This document shows positions 10,373 to 21,469 of a DNA stretch of 64,000 nt, piece after piece. Origin of the DNA: Prorocentrum cordatum (taxonomy: Eukaryota > Sar > Dinophyceae > Prorocentrales > Prorocentraceae). The DNA lies in the NCBI GenBank assembly GCA_963575745.1, contig CAUYUJ010001753.1, positions 1 to 64,000 of the forward strand, in the 5' to 3' direction. The position numbers and the translations under genes are program-made. How positions within the stretch are numbered: the stretch's first letter is position 1; each line of letters opens with the position of its first letter. Under the pieces are notes generated by a model, which saw only the letters and a program-made list of their open reading frames with translations, had not been told where the DNA came from and ran no database searches.

Positions 10373-10539
10373 AGGGTGCGGCCAGCATTTTTGCCACCAA
10401 CCCCACCTCCAGCACTTTTGCCCCCCACCCACCCCCCTCCAAACCGGCCGGACCGGGCTCCCAGGGGAGGGGTTCAGGGAGGGGGAACCATCTCACAGGC
10501 CGTGACCCCAAGGGGTCGGTGGATTTTTCACCTTGTTCA

Positions 10540-11225
10540 TAGCATGCTACCAACTGGGCCTCTCTCGCGCGCATGTCGGAATCGCTCGAACGCCCTTGCG
10601 CGCGTACTGTCGCAAGAACCCCTTGTCAACAAAAACGGGACGAAATGCACGCGCGCGCGTTGTCGCGTGCGCATGCGGGAATATTTCCAAACCTTAGGTT
10701 TCGTTCGAATGTCAAATTCGAGTTCCCCGAATACATGACAAAAGCATATGGTCTTGCAGCGCCGGTTGTCGAAATAATCTTGCGTTCGCGATCTTGCGGG
10801 CTCTGAAGAAAACCATGCGTTTTCACACTTTGTCATGAAATTGTGCCAGACGGGCCTCTCGCGCCGCATGTCGAACTCGTTCAAACGCCCTTGCGCGCGT
10901 GCTTGGGGGGATACGATCCGTCTCAAATAATGCCACGCGGGCTACTCGCGCGCATCGGCCGCGCGCGCATGTCGGACTCCTTCAAAAACCTTCATCTCCG
11001 ACGCGAGGACGTTGTCCTCGGTATCGGCGGGTGCGATCAGCATCGGCGCTGTCATTGGCTTTTCCGTCGTCATCGCCACCATTGTCACCATCATCGCTAC
11101 TCGCATCATCGCGTCTACAAGTGTCGGCGTCGCCATGACACCGCGCCCGCCCAAATCACCGAGCACTCATCGCAATCGCCGCCACACGTGTGTTGCAAGC
11201 CATGCTGCGGGTGGGTGGGTGGAAT
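10540..11225 (+). repeat. Repeat family A, copy 1
   Basis: Ordered blocks shared with 13325 and 16490: GCGCGCATGTCGGA, CGCCCTTGCGCGCGT, a CCATGCGG-type word, then a GTC/ATC-rich segment reading GAISIGAVIG in one frame and ending CGCGCCCGCCC. Another block, CCAATGGTTTTTCAA-like, is shared with 14340 and 30540. Confidence 0.75.
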
Positions 11226-11261
11226 GTTTGCAAGGGCATGGAATTTGTCAATTCATATGTA

Positions 11262-11470
11262 AAATCAATTGCGCCACTCTGGCTGCACCACATCGGCTGC
11301 ACACCATAGATTGAGCCGCGCAGCTTGCATCAGACGAACTGCGCAACGTATTTGGCGCCACATGAGATGCACAACGCATGCTGCATCACATGGAGTGCAC
11401 CACGTAAAACATCGTAAAGTGCACAATGTAAAACGCACCACTTAGATTGCACCACATAGAATGCTCAACC
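11262..11470 (+). repeat. GATTGCACCACATAGA minisatellite
   Basis: Units of 16-20 bp around 'tgcaccacataga' repeat about ten times with heavy divergence. A short version recurs at 15110-15175, in the same position relative to a family A copy. Confidence 0.6.
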
Positions 11471-11479
11471 TTTAATTTC

Positions 11480-11765
11480 CTGTCTAGGGATTATACGCCC
11501 CCCTCTTCGCATTGCAATTTCCATGCAACCTTGCCCCATCGTCCATCTTAAATATGAACTCGCACCATCCCAGCCGAGCCCGTATCCCCCCCCTCCCGCC
11601 ATCCCTCGCGAGCAATACTATGCGCGCGCACTCGTTTATCAAGAGTCATTAGTTTGCTGGAACCCCTTTGTCAACAAAATAACACGAAGTGAACACGCGC
11701 GCGTCGTCGCGCGCGCATGCCGAAAACCTTCAAAACCCTCGGCGTCGTTTGCGTTTCGATACCGA
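11480..11765 (+). repeat. Spacer block associated with family A
   Basis: CTCGCACCATCCCAGC and CCCATCGTCCAT recur near 14285 and 15265, each time next to a family A copy. It is part of a larger repeated unit. Confidence 0.5.
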
Positions 11766-11769
11766 GTGA

Positions 11770-11970
11770 CCTCATCTATATATATATATATATATATAGT
11801 CATGTACATCTACATATGATACCAGAGAAAAACCCAATCAGGGCTATAGGGCTAGGGGGCTTTAGGGCCATTGAGCTATAGGGCTATAGAGCTATAGGGC
11901 TATAGAGTTGTAGGGCTATAGGGCTATTGGGCTATTGAACTATAGGGCTAGGGCTATAGGGCTTAGGCAC

Positions 11971-12002
<32 letters not shown>

Positions 12003-12235
12003 TAGGGTACCCCCGGGCACGCCCGCGCACCCCGGCACTTGGACACCCCCGGGCACCCCCCGGGCACCCGGGCCCCGGGCACCCGCGGGCACCCGGGCAC
12101 TTGGGCGTGCAGCGAAACTCGGCGACAAATTTACCTAACCATATGAGTCCGCTAGGACCCCTACAGAGGCAATCTCTGATTGGGGAATATATACATGTAT
12201 ATATATATATGTATCTATATATAGATATATAATCC
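11770..12235 (+). repeat. (TA)n, GGGCTATAG and CCCGGGCAC minisatellites
   Basis: (TA)n tracts lie near 11777, 11970 and 12190. 11840-11965 is a 9-bp GGGCTATAG-type array. 12003-12105 is built of CCCGGGCAC words. No coding sequence. Confidence 0.8.
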
Positions 12236-12304
12236 AAGTTTCGCAACACGGATTTTCAAAACAGCTTGCGGGCGCGCTCTTGCGATTTTTTAACAGTACC
12301 ACCG

Positions 12305-12420
12305 TTCTTTCCCTACCTAGGCTCTGCCTAGAAGGGTTCTTACTTTAGAGCTTAAAGGGGCCGGGCAGTGGAAAACGCCCCAGGCGGTTGCCCCGGCATC
12401 CGCCCGGCGGTTCCCCCAGT
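12305..12420 (-). mobile_element. Element C, copy 1 (minus orientation)
   Basis: The complement of this stretch contains CTGGGGGAACCGCCGGGCGG, CACTGCCCGGCCC and AACCCTTCTAGGCAGAGCC, in the same order as the insert that splits a family B element at 49667-49892. CTAGGC-AGA-GCCTAG is a small hairpin at one end. A degenerate end fragment lies near 12910. Confidence 0.6.
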
Positions 12421-12429
12421 TACGTCCCC

Positions 12430-13262
12430 TGGTTTAGCGTTGCTTATCTCATCTTCGCTTAGCTTATTTCATCTTAGCTTAGCTTAGCTTCATCTTCGCT
12501 CAGGCTTATCTTAGCTTAGCTTACCTTCATCTTAGTTTCGCCGAGCTTTAGCATAGCAGAGCACATCATAGCATAGCAGAGCGTAGCATAGCATAGCATA
12601 GCGCAGCACAGCATATCATAGCATAGCCCAGCATAGCATAGCATAGCGCAGCACAGCATAGCATAACATAGTACAGCGCAGCACAGCACAGCACAGCACA
12701 GCGCAGCATAGCATAGCATAGCACAGCAGAGCAGAGCATAGCATAGCACAGCAGCAAAGCAAAGGCAAAGCAACAGCAGCGACAGCAAAGCAAAGCACAA
12801 GCAACACAAAGAAAAGCAAAGCAAAAGCAAAAGCAAAGCCTCGTGGCGCTCGTGTGTGCCAACCGCGTTGCCAGTTTAGTTTTCTGTCCGGGTAATTAGC
12901 ATGGGTGTAATTTCCTATTTAGGCTTTGCCTAGAGGGTTAGCTTATCTTAGCTTAGCATAGCGCAGCGCTGCATTAGCATAGCATAGCATAGCATAGCAT
13001 AGCAAAACATAGCCAAGCATAGCATAGCATAGCGTAGCATAGCATAGCATAGCGCATAATGACATAACATAGTATAGCGCAGCTTAGCGCAGCTTAGCAT
13101 CGCATAGCATAGCATAGCTTAGCATATCACAGCGCAGCATGACATAGTATAGCTTAGCATAGCACAGCATAGCATTGCATTGCATTGCGCATCATAGCAT
13201 AGCATAGCATAGCATAGCGCAGCATAGCATCGTATAGCATAGTATAGCACAGCATAGCAACT
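12430..13262 (+). repeat. GCATA pentamer satellite
   Basis: Two blocks (12430-12840 and 12935-13262) of AGCATAGCAT words with variant pentamers AGCAC, AGCGC and AGCTT. The blocks are separated by unique sequence with a degenerate element C end. Translations are low-complexity Cys/Leu/Met and not genes. Confidence 0.9.
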
Positions 13263-13324
13263 AATGCTGCTTTCCTAGGGCCTCCAACTTCTCGGTAGGG
13301 GCGCACTGGGTAATTCATCATTTT

Positions 13325-14135
13325 CAGAAGATGCTACCAAGCGGGCTTCGCGCGCGCATGTCGAAGTCGTTCGAACACCCTTGCGCGCGTGCCGTCGCGA
13401 GAATCCTTTGCAACAAATGGGACGAAGTGCGCGAGCGCGCGTCGTCGCGCGCGCATGCCGGAATCCGTCAAAACCTTTTGGTTTCGTAAAGATGTCAAAA
13501 TCAAGCGTCCCCCAGAAAATTGTTCAACCGAAAATATAATGGTTCGTAACCTCAGTTTTCAAACAAGCGTGCGTTCGCGCTCATGCGAATTCTTAAGAAC
13601 ACCTTTTTGGCTTTGCGGCATTTTCATGGAATTTGGCCCAGAGGGTTCTCTGGCGCCGCATGCCGGAGTCATTCGCACGCCCTTGCGCGCGTGCTGGGGG
13701 AAGGGCGCGATCCGTGTCAAGTAATACCGTGATGGCCACTCGCGCGCCGGCCGCGCGCGCATGCCGAACTCTTTCATCGTCGACGGCGTGATCAGCATCG
13801 GCGCCCGCCCTTGCCGCGCCGTCGTCGTTGACAATATCGTCCCCAGCATCGCTACTATCATCATCGTGTCTACCGTTGTCGAGGTTGCCATGATACCGCG
13901 CCCGCCCGAGTCGCCGGCTCACACTGAAGTGCCCGCTGTGATGTGCACAGTGGTCAGCGCCACCGCGGCCGCGTCGGCCGCGCCAAAATAGCTGGCCGCT
14001 GCGCACGCGTGCTTCGGTTGGCGCGGCTGCAGAGATGCACCAGCCAACGCCAAGCACTCATCGCAATCGCCACCGCATGGGTTTTGCAAACCAACTTGCG
14101 GGTGGGTGTGTGGGATGTTTGCAAGAACGTTGGAT
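13325..14135 (+). repeat. Repeat family A, copy 2
   Basis: Most complete match to copy 1: TGCTACCAAGCGGGC, CACCCTTGCGCGCGTGCCGT, GTCGTCGCGCGCGCATGC, then the hydrophobic segment VISIGA...IVPSIATII and CGCGCCCGCCCGAGTC. Divergence is substantial but order is kept over ~700 bp. Confidence 0.75.
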
Positions 14136-14139
14136 GTGT

Positions 14140-15175
14140 CAATTCGCTTGTTAGAAGCCGTTCTATTTTCTTACAAGAAGTGAGGTTCTACCCCCCCACA
14201 CCACCCCAGGATTACCAGTTTCCCTTGGGGTGCTGCAATTTACATATGTCAATACATATGATTCTGCGTCCTTTTTTCATTTACCGTATGAGCCCATACC
14301 ATCCCAGCTCGTCCCCGTATCGGGTCCCCCCTCAACCCTGTCAAATAATACCATGCGGTGCACATGTTTTGATCCAGGATGAGCTGAACGCGCGAATCCC
14401 GATTACATGATACCACACGGGCCACGCGCGCGCAAATCGAAATGTTTCGAAAACTTTATTTGGTTGCGCGGCGGCTTCAGCGCAAAAGCATCCATAACCC
14501 AATGGTTTTTCAACAACAAGGTTTCCACATTTCACCTCGCGCGCTCTTGCGGATTCTTGTGGCACCTGCTGTTTCAACCTTCATATTCAAGGAGGCCTTC
14601 GCGCATGCATGTCGAACTGATTGCAATGCCGTCGCGCGCTTGCCAGAGGCATGATCCCTGTCAGATAATAGCATGCGGGGCACCGTCATCGGCATCATTG
14701 CCGTCGGAAGCGTCGTTATCATTCTTACCGTCGTTTGTCGATGCCGTTCTGCGCACTATCCCGCAATCTGGATTTTGCCCGCGCGACGAGCGTCCGCGCG
14801 CTAATGAACACGAGGAATGACCGGAGGAGCTCATGGCTGCAATTGTACTCGCAACTTCTTATGAGTTCTGCCATCCGCCTCATCGTCATTTGTCGACGCT
14901 GTCGTCCGCGCTGTCTCCCGCAAGATGAACTTTGCCCGCGCCACGAGGGCCCGCGTGCCAGTGAGCTCGAAGAAATTTGCGGACGAACTCCACGCTGCAA
15001 TTGCAGTCGCGGCATTCTGGGTTTTCCGACCAAGATGCGGGTGGGAGGGTGGGGTGTTTGCAAGAGCATAGGAGGTGGTCGCGCGCGGTGTTGCGTGGTC
15101 AATTCAGCCGCGTAGATTGTACCACGCGCGTTGCACAACATGTCTTGCACCACGTAGGGTGCACAATTTAGGTTT
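14140..15175 (+). repeat. Repeat family A, copy 3 (rearranged)
   Basis: It holds the block ACCCAATGGTTTTTCAAC and CGCGCGCTCTTGCGGATTC, found inverted at 30540-30905, plus GATTTTGCCCGCGCGACGAG and a near-copy of that word 160 bp later. A short minisatellite of TGCACAACAT words ends the unit. Confidence 0.6.
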
Positions 15176-15179
15176 TCTC

Positions 15180-15500
15180 ATCCAAGAAGGAACTCGGACT
15201 TACCATCCCCCTGGAGCCAGGGTCATCGACCCCCCACGGGGGTGCACATGGTACACACGATTCTGTCCCATCGTGCATTTTAAACATGGACTCGTACCAT
15301 CCCAGCCACGAAATGTCCCGCATCCATCATCCTCATCGAATACAAATGAGCGTGCACACCCGTTCATCAACAGCCGCCACTTTGAAATGATATGTTGCAG
15401 ACGGGGCGAAGTGCGCACGTGCGCGCCGACGCGCGTCCATGCAGAAATTTGTCAAACAAGCCTTAGTTTTCGTTTGGTTCCCAGAACCGAGTATCCCCAA
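15180..15500 (+). repeat. Spacer block associated with family A, second copy
   Basis: GACTCGTACCATCCCAGCC and CATCGTGCATTTTAAA match the block at 11480. No gene is seen. Confidence 0.45.
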
Positions 15501-15506
15501 TATTTA

Positions 15507-15795
15507 TTAAATCGCAAGACAGCTCGCCGCGTGGGCCCCGCCGCCAACCCAAACGGCGAGCGCAAATCGGGCGTGGCCCCGCACACATTCGAATGGCCAC
15601 ACTTCGTCCTCGTACTGCTCGTATTCCTCCCCGTCCTCTTCCCCGTCCTGATCGTCGTCGTCCTCCTCCTCGTCCTCCTCATCCTCCCCGTCTTCCTCGT
15701 CTTCCTGCTCCAGCTCTTCCTCGCCGTCCTCGTCTGAGACTCCGTCCTCGTTTTTCCTCTTCCTCCTCCTGCTCATCCTCCGTTTCCTGACACCT
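15507..15795 (-). CDS. Possible acidic protein segment on the minus strand
   Basis: On the minus strand the frame reads basic KRRMSRRRKRKNEDG followed by a long Asp/Glu stretch with mixed codons and scattered Gly, Gln and Tyr, then WPFECV. Mixed codon use is more like a coding acidic tract than a pure microsatellite. The same DNA on the + strand is a degenerate TCC/GTC pyrimidine tract, so simple-sequence DNA is the main alternative. Confidence 0.25.
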
Positions 15796-15799
15796 AAGT

Positions 15800-16405
15800 T
15801 GCGCCATAGGTTGCCCCATAGGTTGCCCCATGGATTGCGCCTTCGGCGGCCGAGAATAGAGCAGTCCCCAATCGCTTGCGCCATCGGTTGCGCTCCCGGC
15901 GGCCGAGATTAGAACCGGCTCCCGTCGGTTGCGCCATAGGATGCGTCCTCGGCGGCCGAGATTCGAACCGTCTCCTATCGGTTGCGCCATGGGTTGCGCC
16001 CTCGGCGGCCGAGAAAAAACCGTCTCCAATCGGTTGCGACATAGGTTGCGCCCTCGGCGGCCGAGAATAAAACCGTCTCCAATCGGTTGCGCCACACGTT
16101 GTGCTCTCGGCGGCCGAGAATAAAACCGTCTCCTAACAGTTGCGACATAGGTTGCGCCCTCGGCGGCCGAGATTTAAAACCGTCTCCTGTCTGTTGCGCC
16201 ATAGGTTGCACCCTCGGCGGCCGAAAGTACAACCATCTCCTATTGGTTGCGCCACAGGTTGCGCCCTCGGCGGCCGAGAATACAACCGTTTCCCATCGGT
16301 TGTGCCATAGGTTGCGCCCTCGGCGGCCGAGAATTAAGTCGTCTCCTATCGGTTGCACCATAGATTGCGCCCGTGGCCGCCGAGAATGAAACCGTCGCGT
16401 AACTG
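15800..16405 (+). repeat. 53-bp minisatellite, about 11 units
   Basis: Each unit contains GGTTGCGCC, an ATAGGTTGCGCC echo and the palindrome CTCGGCGGCCGAG, then AATAAAACCGTCTCC. Unit starts step by 53 bp from 15843 to 16373 with point differences. Units abut without unique spacers. Confidence 0.9.
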
Positions 16406-16489
16406 GTGCGACCAGTCTGTTCAGTTCAGTCCAGGTCAGTTCACCTGGCGAGAAACGCATTCGGGCTGAGCCCTAAAGACATGCTAGGT

Positions 16490-17085
16490 TTGTGCAACAT
16501 GCTTGGTCTGTTCAAGTCAGTCTGCGCGCGATCCCTTCCGAATTCTTCAAACAGGCATTTGTTTTTTCAGCATTACTGTATCATCGAATGTGACCAACAA
16601 GGTCTGTTGCGCGCGCATGTCGAAATCATTTGGACGCCGTTGAGCGCGTGCCGTGGGGGGCGCACGATCCCTGGCGAAGCATACCATGCGGGCCACTCGC
16701 ACGCATCGGCTGCGCGCGCATGTCGAAGTCCTGCCAAAACCTCCATCGCCGACACGTGAACATCATCATCGTCATCGGCGCGATCAGCATCGGCGCACCC
16801 ATTGGCCTTGCCGCTGTCATCGTCATCGTCGTCATCAGCGTCGCTGCTATCATAGCCGTGCCTTCCGTTGTCGACGTCGCCGTGGTACCGTGCCCGCCCG
16901 AGTCATCGACTCGCACGGAGGTGCCGGCGCGTCTGTTGCGAGAAGTGCTGGGAAGTCCGCAGTTATCATCGCCAACGCGGCCGCGTCAGTCGCGCCAGAC
17001 CAGCTGGGCGCCTTGCGCGCGAGGCTGCGCGGGCTGGCGCGGCCGCAACGATTGGCCAGCCAGCGGAAAGCAGCCCAAATAGAGT
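16490..17085 (+). repeat. Repeat family A, copy 4
   Basis: GCGCGCGCATGTCGAAATC, GCATACCATGCGGGCCACTC, the segment GAISIGAPIG...IIAVPSVVDV, then CCGTGCCCGCCCGAGTC. It is the shortest copy; its 3' part (GCCAGACCAGCTGGG onward) is not shared. Confidence 0.7.
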
Positions 17086-17264
17086 GCACGACATGGACTG
17101 CTAGCTTACGGTTCGGCGTCGACGCTGGTTAACATCGTGCTGAATCGAGAGTTTCAAAACTTGACAGCAAAATTGCCGTATTGTTCGCTCTTTTATGCCC
17201 GCGTGCCAATCAGCATGTGTATCCCAAACCCTCGGTGTCCGCCCTCCTCGTCTTCGATCGCACC

Positions 17265-17600
17265 CCCCTTGAGTATACATATATCTAGATACACGTGTAT
17301 GTATGTTCATACATACGCGTATGTATCTATATGCATGTATCTATATAGACATATGTATACTCTTATGTGCCACGCGTAGTTGACAGCCCGTTAACCAGGG
17401 ACAAGGTGGAAGGGATGGAAAAGACAAGAGGGAGGGAAAATGATGGAGCACGAGCGAGATTAGCACGACGGGGCTTAGGAGCAGGAGAACAAGCGGCAGA
17501 GCCAGACGGGCGGGTCGGTTGGGCGGACCCTGGCGGGCGGGTCGGGCGGGCGGGCCCGGGTGGCCGTGTCCGGCGGGGGCGGGTCGTTGACGTCGGGGGC
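17265..17600 (+). repeat. AT palindromic stretch then G-rich minisatellite
   Basis: 17265-17360 is built of ATGTAT/ATACAT words able to fold on themselves. 17490-17590 is GGGCGGGTCGG-type repeat. No gene is seen. Confidence 0.6.
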
Positions 17601-17795
17601 GGAAAAGACAGGGGTGATGAGTAGGGGGGTGGATTTCATGGCGCGGGCCATGGTTTTTCCTCAGATTTCATGGTGCCTCTTCTTATTTCATTACGTACCA
17701 GGCCCACCCGCTGGGCCGCGCACATGCCGCCGGTCATGATTTGCACCCCCCCCTCTTGGACCCCTCCCTCTTGGCCGTTCCCGACGACGCTTCAG
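17590..17795 (+). repeat. Dispersed repeat L, copy 1
   Basis: GTCGGGGGCGGAAAAGA, CCTCTTCTTATTTCATTNCGT and GCCGCCGGTCATGATTTGCA are shared with 25270-25475 at roughly 85% identity by eye, in the same orientation. Confidence 0.75.
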
Positions 17796-17824
17796 TCTTG
17801 CAGGAATCGCGAGGAACATTCGAG

Positions 17825-18010
17825 CAATAGCGGGATTTCCAATGCTATCGTGAGGAAGTCCAGTTCGTGAGCGTGATTCCCGAGTGTCGAGGGCGCGGCG
17901 ATTCAATGCATTGCGAGCAAGTCCCATGCGACAGCGCGAGTCTTGCATAACTTGCGAAGACGTCCAGCGCGAGAGCGCGATGTTGGATAATTTGCGCAGA
18001 AATTTGATGC
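17825..18010 (+). repeat. Degenerate 45-60 bp tandem repeat
   Basis: Four diverged units carry 'ttgcgaagacgtccagcgcgagagcgcgat'-like words. Nothing else is recognised up to 18230. Confidence 0.4.
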
Positions 18011-18231
18011 ATGAGCTGCTGGTGTTGTAAACCAGAGGCCAGGGGCACAGTCTGAGCCCCAAGACGTCGCCTTGTAGAAAAGAGGGTGCGGGTCACCGGG
18101 GGGCACTAAACAGCAACAATCGAACCTAATCCAGCTCAGGGAATCTCACTTCACCGGCAAACCCACGGATGGTGTAAGATCGTTCGGCCCCCTTGCTGTG
18201 ATAATCACGTCAGTGCAGACTTTGGACCTAC

Positions 18232-18440
18232 AGGAAATAGCATCCAAGGAGCCGTGGATCTGCAATCCAGTGCCATAGTTTTACGGAGGAAAGGTTTCCC
18301 AGTCGGTCGGTCGGTGTGTCGATCGTCGTCGTCGTCGGTCGGTCGGTCGGTCGGTCGGTCAGCTCGCCAGCCGGTCGGTCGCTCGGTCGGCCGGTCGGTC
18401 GGTCGGTCGTCGTCGTCGGTCGGTCGGTTCGTCGTCGTTG
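18232..18440 (+). repeat. Repeat I, copy 1, with (CGGT)n and (CGT)n
   Basis: TACGGAGGAAAGGTTTCCCAG leads into CGGT tetramers and CGTCGT runs. The same leader and tetramers recur at 19640-19855. Confidence 0.7.
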
Positions 18441-18558
18441 CCATTTATGTTCAAAGCGAAAATCGCTCGGCCTGCGAAAATGGAGGCTCCCCCGCCAATG
18501 CACGTGGCGGTCTCGCCCCTTCCTCGCTGCGACCTAGTCGAGACGCGCGCGAGCACAG

Positions 18559-18741
18559 GCGGTTGGATCGAACGGAAAACCGAACAATTCAGATGAGCTT
18601 TTGCACGCCCTCGCTAAGAATGCAAACGCAGCGTTGGTCCCCGGAGTATCTCTCCCGTGCAGTTTTCTCGCTGAAACGCTGAAGGGGCGCACTTTCTCTC
18701 GTCCCAGGCCGAGAGTCATCCAAACCATGGTTTCCATTTGA
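18559..18741 (+). CDS. Possible 3'-terminal exon, unknown
   Basis: After GAGCACAG (AG at 18557-18558) a phase-0 frame of 60 codons includes PNNSDELLHALAKNANAAL, continues through LPCSFLAETLKGRTFSRPRP and ends TGA at 18739-18741. It has no internal Met start, as expected for a last exon. A minus-strand frame overlaps it. No domain is recognised. Confidence 0.35.
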   Translation, partial: AVGSNGKPNNSDELLHALAKNANAALVPGVSLPCSFLAETLKGRTFSRPRPRVIQTMVSI

Positions 18742-18845
18742 TCCCATGACTTGTGCGCAAGAGGCTCGTAGACACCACTTGCCGATGTTCCGGATTAAGT
18801 TTTTGTTAAGGGAGTTTCGTGGGTCGGACTTTCTTGCTGATGTGT

Positions 18846-19615
18846 ATATACATATATATATACACATCAGAGTGAGGGGGCCGAACGGTCATTCATTGTC
18901 CTTGGTTGCGTGGCTGAATAAGGAATTCGTGGTGAGAGTTCTGCTTGTTGCGTTATTGTTGTTTTTGTTGTTGTCGTCGTCCCACCCGCGACCCACTCGC
19001 GATCCACCACGCGACCCACCCCGCGACCCACCCCGCGACCCACTCCGCGACCCACCCCGCGACCCACCCCGCGACCCACCCGCGACCCACCCCGCGACCC
19101 ACCCGCGACCCAACCCGCGACCCACCCGCGATCCACCCCCGACCCACCCCGCGACCCACCCGCGACCCACCCCGCGACCCATCCGCGACCCATTCGCGAC
19201 CCACCCGCGACCCACCCCGCGACCCACCCGCGACCCACCCCGCGACCCAGCCTCAAGGGAGGAAAAAACACCCGGACCCGACAATTGGCGTTTTTAAGAC
19301 GGCCTTGGACTTTGACTAAACAGCCTTGCCCTGTTCGATTCATTCCTTGTGTGCGTTTACTAAACGGCTTCGCTTGTCGGGGTTATTATTATGGGGTGGA
19401 TTTTCTGCCCTCTACACCCGCGACCCGACAGCGACCCACCCGCGACCCATTTGCGACCCACCCGCGACCTATTCACATTGGTTTACGAAAAAATCTGTGC
19501 TTGGGTGGGCTCGTTGTAATTTTGGCGCCTGCGGCGGGGTTCTCCGGAGTCTCGCAAACTGCTGACGTCCCCACCGCCCCCCACTCTTATCCGCATCTGC
19601 GGGGTGCCACCTAGA
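18846..19615 (+). repeat. Composite repeat J, copy 1, split by repeat Q copy 2
   Basis: Order: (TA)n, CAGAGTGAGGGGGCCGAACG, GTT/GTC runs, then about 20 units of CCCGCGACCCACC (19000-19250). Repeat Q (19252-19398) intervenes. More CCCGCGACCCA units follow, then TATTCACATTGGTTTACG, GGCGCCTGCGGCGGGGTTCT and CTCTTATCCGCATCTGCGG. The last part matches 29615-29800 in inverse orientation. Confidence 0.8.
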
Positions 19616-19639
19616 GCAATGGCTAATATTGTAGACCCA

Positions 19640-19899
19640 CAGGAACTGGTTTTCACGGAGCCTTGGATTCGCAGACTGCTATGATTCTACGGTGGAAAGG
19701 CTTCCCAGTCGGTCGGCCGGCTGGTCGATCGTATTTGTCGTCGTCGTCGTCGTGGTCGGTTTGTCGGTCGGTCGGCCGACATTTTGGTCGGCTGGTCGTT
19801 GTTGTCGTCATCGTCGTGGTCGGTCGGTCGGTGCGTTGTCGTCGCCACCTGGGGCTCGACAGGGACATGTATCGGCCTGCGTAAGGCCGATACATGTCC
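19640..19899 (+). repeat. Repeat I copy 2 and a perfect 16-bp hairpin
   Basis: The leader CTACGGTGGAAAGGCTTCCC precedes CGGT/CGT repeats. At 19863-19878 GGACATGTATCGGCCT pairs perfectly with 19884-19899 round the 5-nt loop GCGTA. Confidence 0.7.
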
Positions 19900-19934
19900 G
19901 CGCCTGGCAGCCTGGTAAACTCTTGTAAGTTCGC

Positions 19935-20095
19935 TTCTAGCGTCGATTAGCGTCTGGGAGCCGCTGAGATAGCGCTGATTCAGCGTCAATCAGCGTCGAT
20001 TAGCGTCGATTTAGCATCGGTTAGGGTCGATTTAGCGTCGACTAGCGTCGATCTCGCAAGAGCCGACAAGATGGTATGGGAGGCTCCCACGAGTT
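19935..20095 (+). repeat. Repeat D, copy 2
   Basis: GCGTCGATTAGCGTC units followed by GCCGACAAGATGGTATGGGA, matching 2604-2716. Confidence 0.7.
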
Positions 20096-20178
20096 GCCAC
20101 CGGAAATTCCGTCGTGATCTTTTTGCTACGCGAGGAGGTCTGGACGTGCCCCACTTGCAGTGCACGCCCAGCGCAGGG

Positions 20179-20869
20179 AACGAGGCCGCGCCCCGTCGCC
20201 TCGTGAAGCCGAGGGAAGGGCCGCAGAAGTGGGCGCAAGGAGACCCGGTGGGCTCCACCATGCGGACACAGGCGGGCGACACTCGGCCGTCCCCTCCCAA
20301 GCCTCCTCCTCCTCCTCCTCCTCCTCCTCCTCCTCCTCCTCCTCCTCCTCCTCCTCCTCCTCCCCCTCCCCCTCTGCTCCGAGGCGGGCCGTTGGAGACA
20401 CCTGCAGCTGGCCTTCGAGGGGGGCGCCGCGTCGCCACGGCGGAGCACGCAGCGCGGAAAAAGCTGGTGCGCGGGGGCGCCAGGAGGCGTCTGGGGGCCG
20501 ACTCTGAGGTCTTAAGTTGCCCTGCCCCGATCTGCCCTCTCGTCCTGTCGTTTTTGTGTCTGTTCATTTGTGTGTCCCAGGGCCCGGCACCGCCTGATTC
20601 TGGGGGCTTTGCCCTCTCTTGGCCTTGACGTGAGGCCCCTCCTGCTGCCTTCCCCCCTCTGTCGATGAAAGCCGTGCGCGGCCCGCTTCGCTTCGACCGG
20701 GAAAGGTGCGCTCTCGACCTGCGGATCAAAAGAAAAAATGTCCCAGGGCCCCTTCACTCTTGCCGAGACGCCCAGGCGACAGCTGTGGACGAGAGCCGCC
20801 TGGCAATGTGGAACGACCTCTTCAAGCACGACCTGAGCATCAAGCTGGCGGACCTCATGGCCGCAGGTG
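20179..20869 (+). CDS. Fragment of a spliced gene, up to four candidate exons
   Basis: Candidate exons lie between splice-like sites: 20179-20248 (after GCGCAG, before GTGGGC; reads RLVKPREGPQKWAQGDP in one frame), about 20409-20508 (after CCTGCAG, before GTCTTA), about 20582-20630 (after GTCCCAG, before GTGAGG; ARHRLILGALPSLGLD), and about 20745-20869 (after GTCCCAG, before GTGGGC; SRLAMWNDLFKHDLSIKLAD). The last two are the most protein-like. The (TCC)n tract at 20304-20372 falls in the first intron. Phases were not all reconciled and no family is recognised. Confidence 0.4.
20304..20372 (+). repeat. (TCC)n microsatellite
   Basis: About 23 units ending CCCCCTCCCCCTCTGC, inside the gene fragment described around it. 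20870-21300 shows no gene I can support. Confidence 0.9.
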
Positions 20870-21309
20870 GGCGGCCCCTCCCAGGGGTCACAGGGGGCAG
20901 AAGAAGGAGGCCTTGCGAATCAAGCAGCGCTGGTGTTGCTGAGGTGTTGCTGGTGGGCGCTCGGCGACATCCTGTGGAGACTCCCTGGCCGCCCAGAGCA
21001 AGTGTGACCTTCTTGAGCCGTAGTGCACTCAATCGTCGGCCAATTCGGGCATACTCGCGAGATCTTGGATAACTACCTATGGGGATTCTACATCGTTGTT
21101 AGGAAAGTTCGTTGGATTTCTGTCAGGTCTCCTGGCTGTATACTCTGCTCGCAAACACGCGCTTCCCGCGACTGCGTCCCCGAGGGGGACGAAGTGTCGG
21201 GAGGCGCTGAAGTCCCTTTGCCCCTGTGGAAGCTTGGCAATGCGCACATCTTGCGTGGTCTGGGCGGGATCCCGTTCCACTACAGTGGTATATCCTTCTA
21301 GACCTAGTT

Positions 21310-21465
21310 GTAAGTCGGGCCTGTCCCTCTACAGGGGAATATTCAAAGATAGTTAAAAAATAGTCTGGGGACTTTTTGGGGGACCATTTTCGATTTATTT
21401 GGTTGCATTTTTGGGTATTTTTCATTTGTCCAAAATCGGCCTGTAGGGGGACAGGCACGACTTAA
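21310..21465. mobile_element. MITE family B, copy 1
   Basis: Ends GTAAGTCGGGCCTGTCCCTC and GGGGGACAGGCACGACTTAA are inverted repeats of about 25 bp around an AT-rich core with TTCAAAGATAGT and GTCCAAAATC. The flanks ACCTAGTT and ACCCAGTT give a 7/8 match to an 8-bp target duplication. Confidence 0.85.
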
Positions 21466-21469
21466 ACCC